Source: Chloroflexota bacterium
GTDB taxonomy: Bacteria > Chloroflexota > Anaerolineae > Anaerolineales > UBA4823
NCBI GenBank assembly: GCA_017860725.1
Contig: JAGDMX010000206.1
Location: forward strand, 1 to 5,535
Direction: 5' to 3'
DNA length: 5,535 nt
The notes beneath the pieces are model-generated. The model worked only from the letters and a program-made list of their open reading frames with translations, searched no databases and was not told the DNA's origin. Each line of letters opens with the position of its first letter. Position 1 is the first letter of the stretch. Positions 5,046 through 5,535 of the stretch are shown one piece after another. The translations under genes and the position numbers were made by a program.

Positions 5046-5535
5046 TCATTCTCGGGTAGCATTTTCATCCTGCTTTGCTAAAAGTGTTACAGCCAGCCAA
5101 TCCATTAACAGGAAGAGCGCCACCCAGCCTGCCAGCCGGAATTGAATACCAATCTGGATAGCGTGGCGCTCTATCTCCAAAGGATTGCCGTTCCAGATAA
5201 TGAAAACCATCGGGGGTATGCTGACCATTAATACTGTCAAAGCTAGCCAGGCCGGATGATCGCGGTCTTTACCAAACCAGTAGGCAACAATCCCAAATCC
5301 AATGATGAATAACAGCACCCCTAGACTGAGCGGGCTGCGAAAATATACTTTTTGATCGTTTAATTCAATCACTTCCGGCACAGTCTGCTCTGGAAAGATC
5401 GGGTAACGGTATTCAATGTTGCTACCATTGATCAACGTCTCAAATTGTCGGATTGGCGTTAGGAGCGATTTATCCGGATGCTCGATCAAATACCGGATAT
5501 ACGTCGACTGGCCCGATTGATTTACCCAATCCCTG
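5046..5535 (-). CDS. C-terminal part of a polytopic membrane protein of unknown function; 5' end outside window
   Basis: The frame is open to the right edge, with 162 visible residues ending at TGA 5048-5046. It does not truly begin at the TTG at 5487-5489, because coding-like sequence continues upstream (R-D-W-V-N-Q-S-G-Q-S-T-Y-I-R-Y-L). In numbering from the right edge, a polar, probably external stretch (1-65, including L-I-E-H-P-D-K-S-L-L-T-P) precedes three hydrophobic helices at about 67-87, 96-114 and 132-153. Between the last two is a charged loop G-N-P-L-E-I-E-R-H-A-I-Q (116-127). A short charged tail, K-Q-D-E-N-A-T-R-E, ends the protein. The H-P-x-x-x-L-x-x-P element and the E-x-x-R-H loop before the last helix recall C-termini of large predicted membrane proteins resembling GT39-type glycosyltransferases. 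I treat that only as a weak impression and assign no function. It converges on the SDR gene across the shared terminator. Confidence 0.75.
   Translation of the reverse strand, partial: RDWVNQSGQSTYIRYLIEHPDKSLLTPIRQFETLINGSNIEYRYPIFPEQTVPEVIELNDQKVYFRSPLSLGVLLFIIGFGIVAYWFGKDRDHPAWLALTVLMVSIPPMVFIIWNGNPLEIERHAIQIGIQFRLAGWVALFLLMDWLAVTLLAKQDENATRE

Noticed and set aside
5487..5489. TTG as the start of a 147-residue membrane protein
   Set aside because: The frame stays open for 15 more codons to the edge with coding-like sequence, and no convincing ribosome site precedes the TTG; the gene probably starts outside the window.

Overview
The window looks like chromosomal DNA from a free-living bacterium, with GC-rich genes and short gaps. 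The gene content (stand-alone homocysteine and methyl-folate methyltransferase modules, a DinB-like fragment, an atypical SDR and an odd polytopic membrane protein) would suit a Chloroflexota/Anaerolineae-type genome. That placement is an inference from protein flavour, not something the sequence proves. I see no phage, plasmid, IS element, CRISPR array, tRNA or rRNA.

Layout. 1-225 (+) is the end of a DinB-family reading frame that stops about one third of the way into the usual domain. It runs tail-to-tail into a homocysteine S-methyltransferase gene (200-1081, -), overlapping it by 26 bp. A 200-bp divergent spacer (1082-1281) with a good promoter leads into a methyltetrahydrofolate:corrinoid methyltransferase-type gene (1282-2163, +). 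Together these two proteins correspond to the first two modules of B12-dependent methionine synthase MetH, here as separate divergent genes. No corrinoid-binding module is present in the window. The second gene overlaps the end of a RarD-type EamA transporter gene (2160-3050, -) by 4 bp.

The AT-rich spacer 3051-3196 carries back-to-back promoters, one for rarD (-) and one for a TetR/AcrR-family repressor with a WHG-type C-terminal domain (3197-3901, +). A 45-bp imperfect palindrome centred on 3160 covers the repressor's own core promoter and is the most striking regulatory element here. The repressor is followed after 70 bp by an atypical NAD(P)-binding SDR/epimerase-like gene (3972-4925, +), probably its co-transcribed partner and possibly the enzyme it controls. 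A 13-bp-stem hairpin at 4971-5010 serves as a shared terminator between this operon and the convergent 3' part of a polytopic membrane protein gene (5046-5535, -), which runs off the right edge.

How the parts may work together. The left half is a methyl-transfer (methionine/one-carbon) locus whose corrinoid carrier must be encoded elsewhere. The right half is a small repressor-enzyme regulon that may also influence the neighbouring transporter. Nothing here amounts to a clear new defence or mobile system. The best leads are the truncated DinB frame, the unbundled MetH modules, the phased palindromic operator and the SDR lacking its catalytic Tyr.
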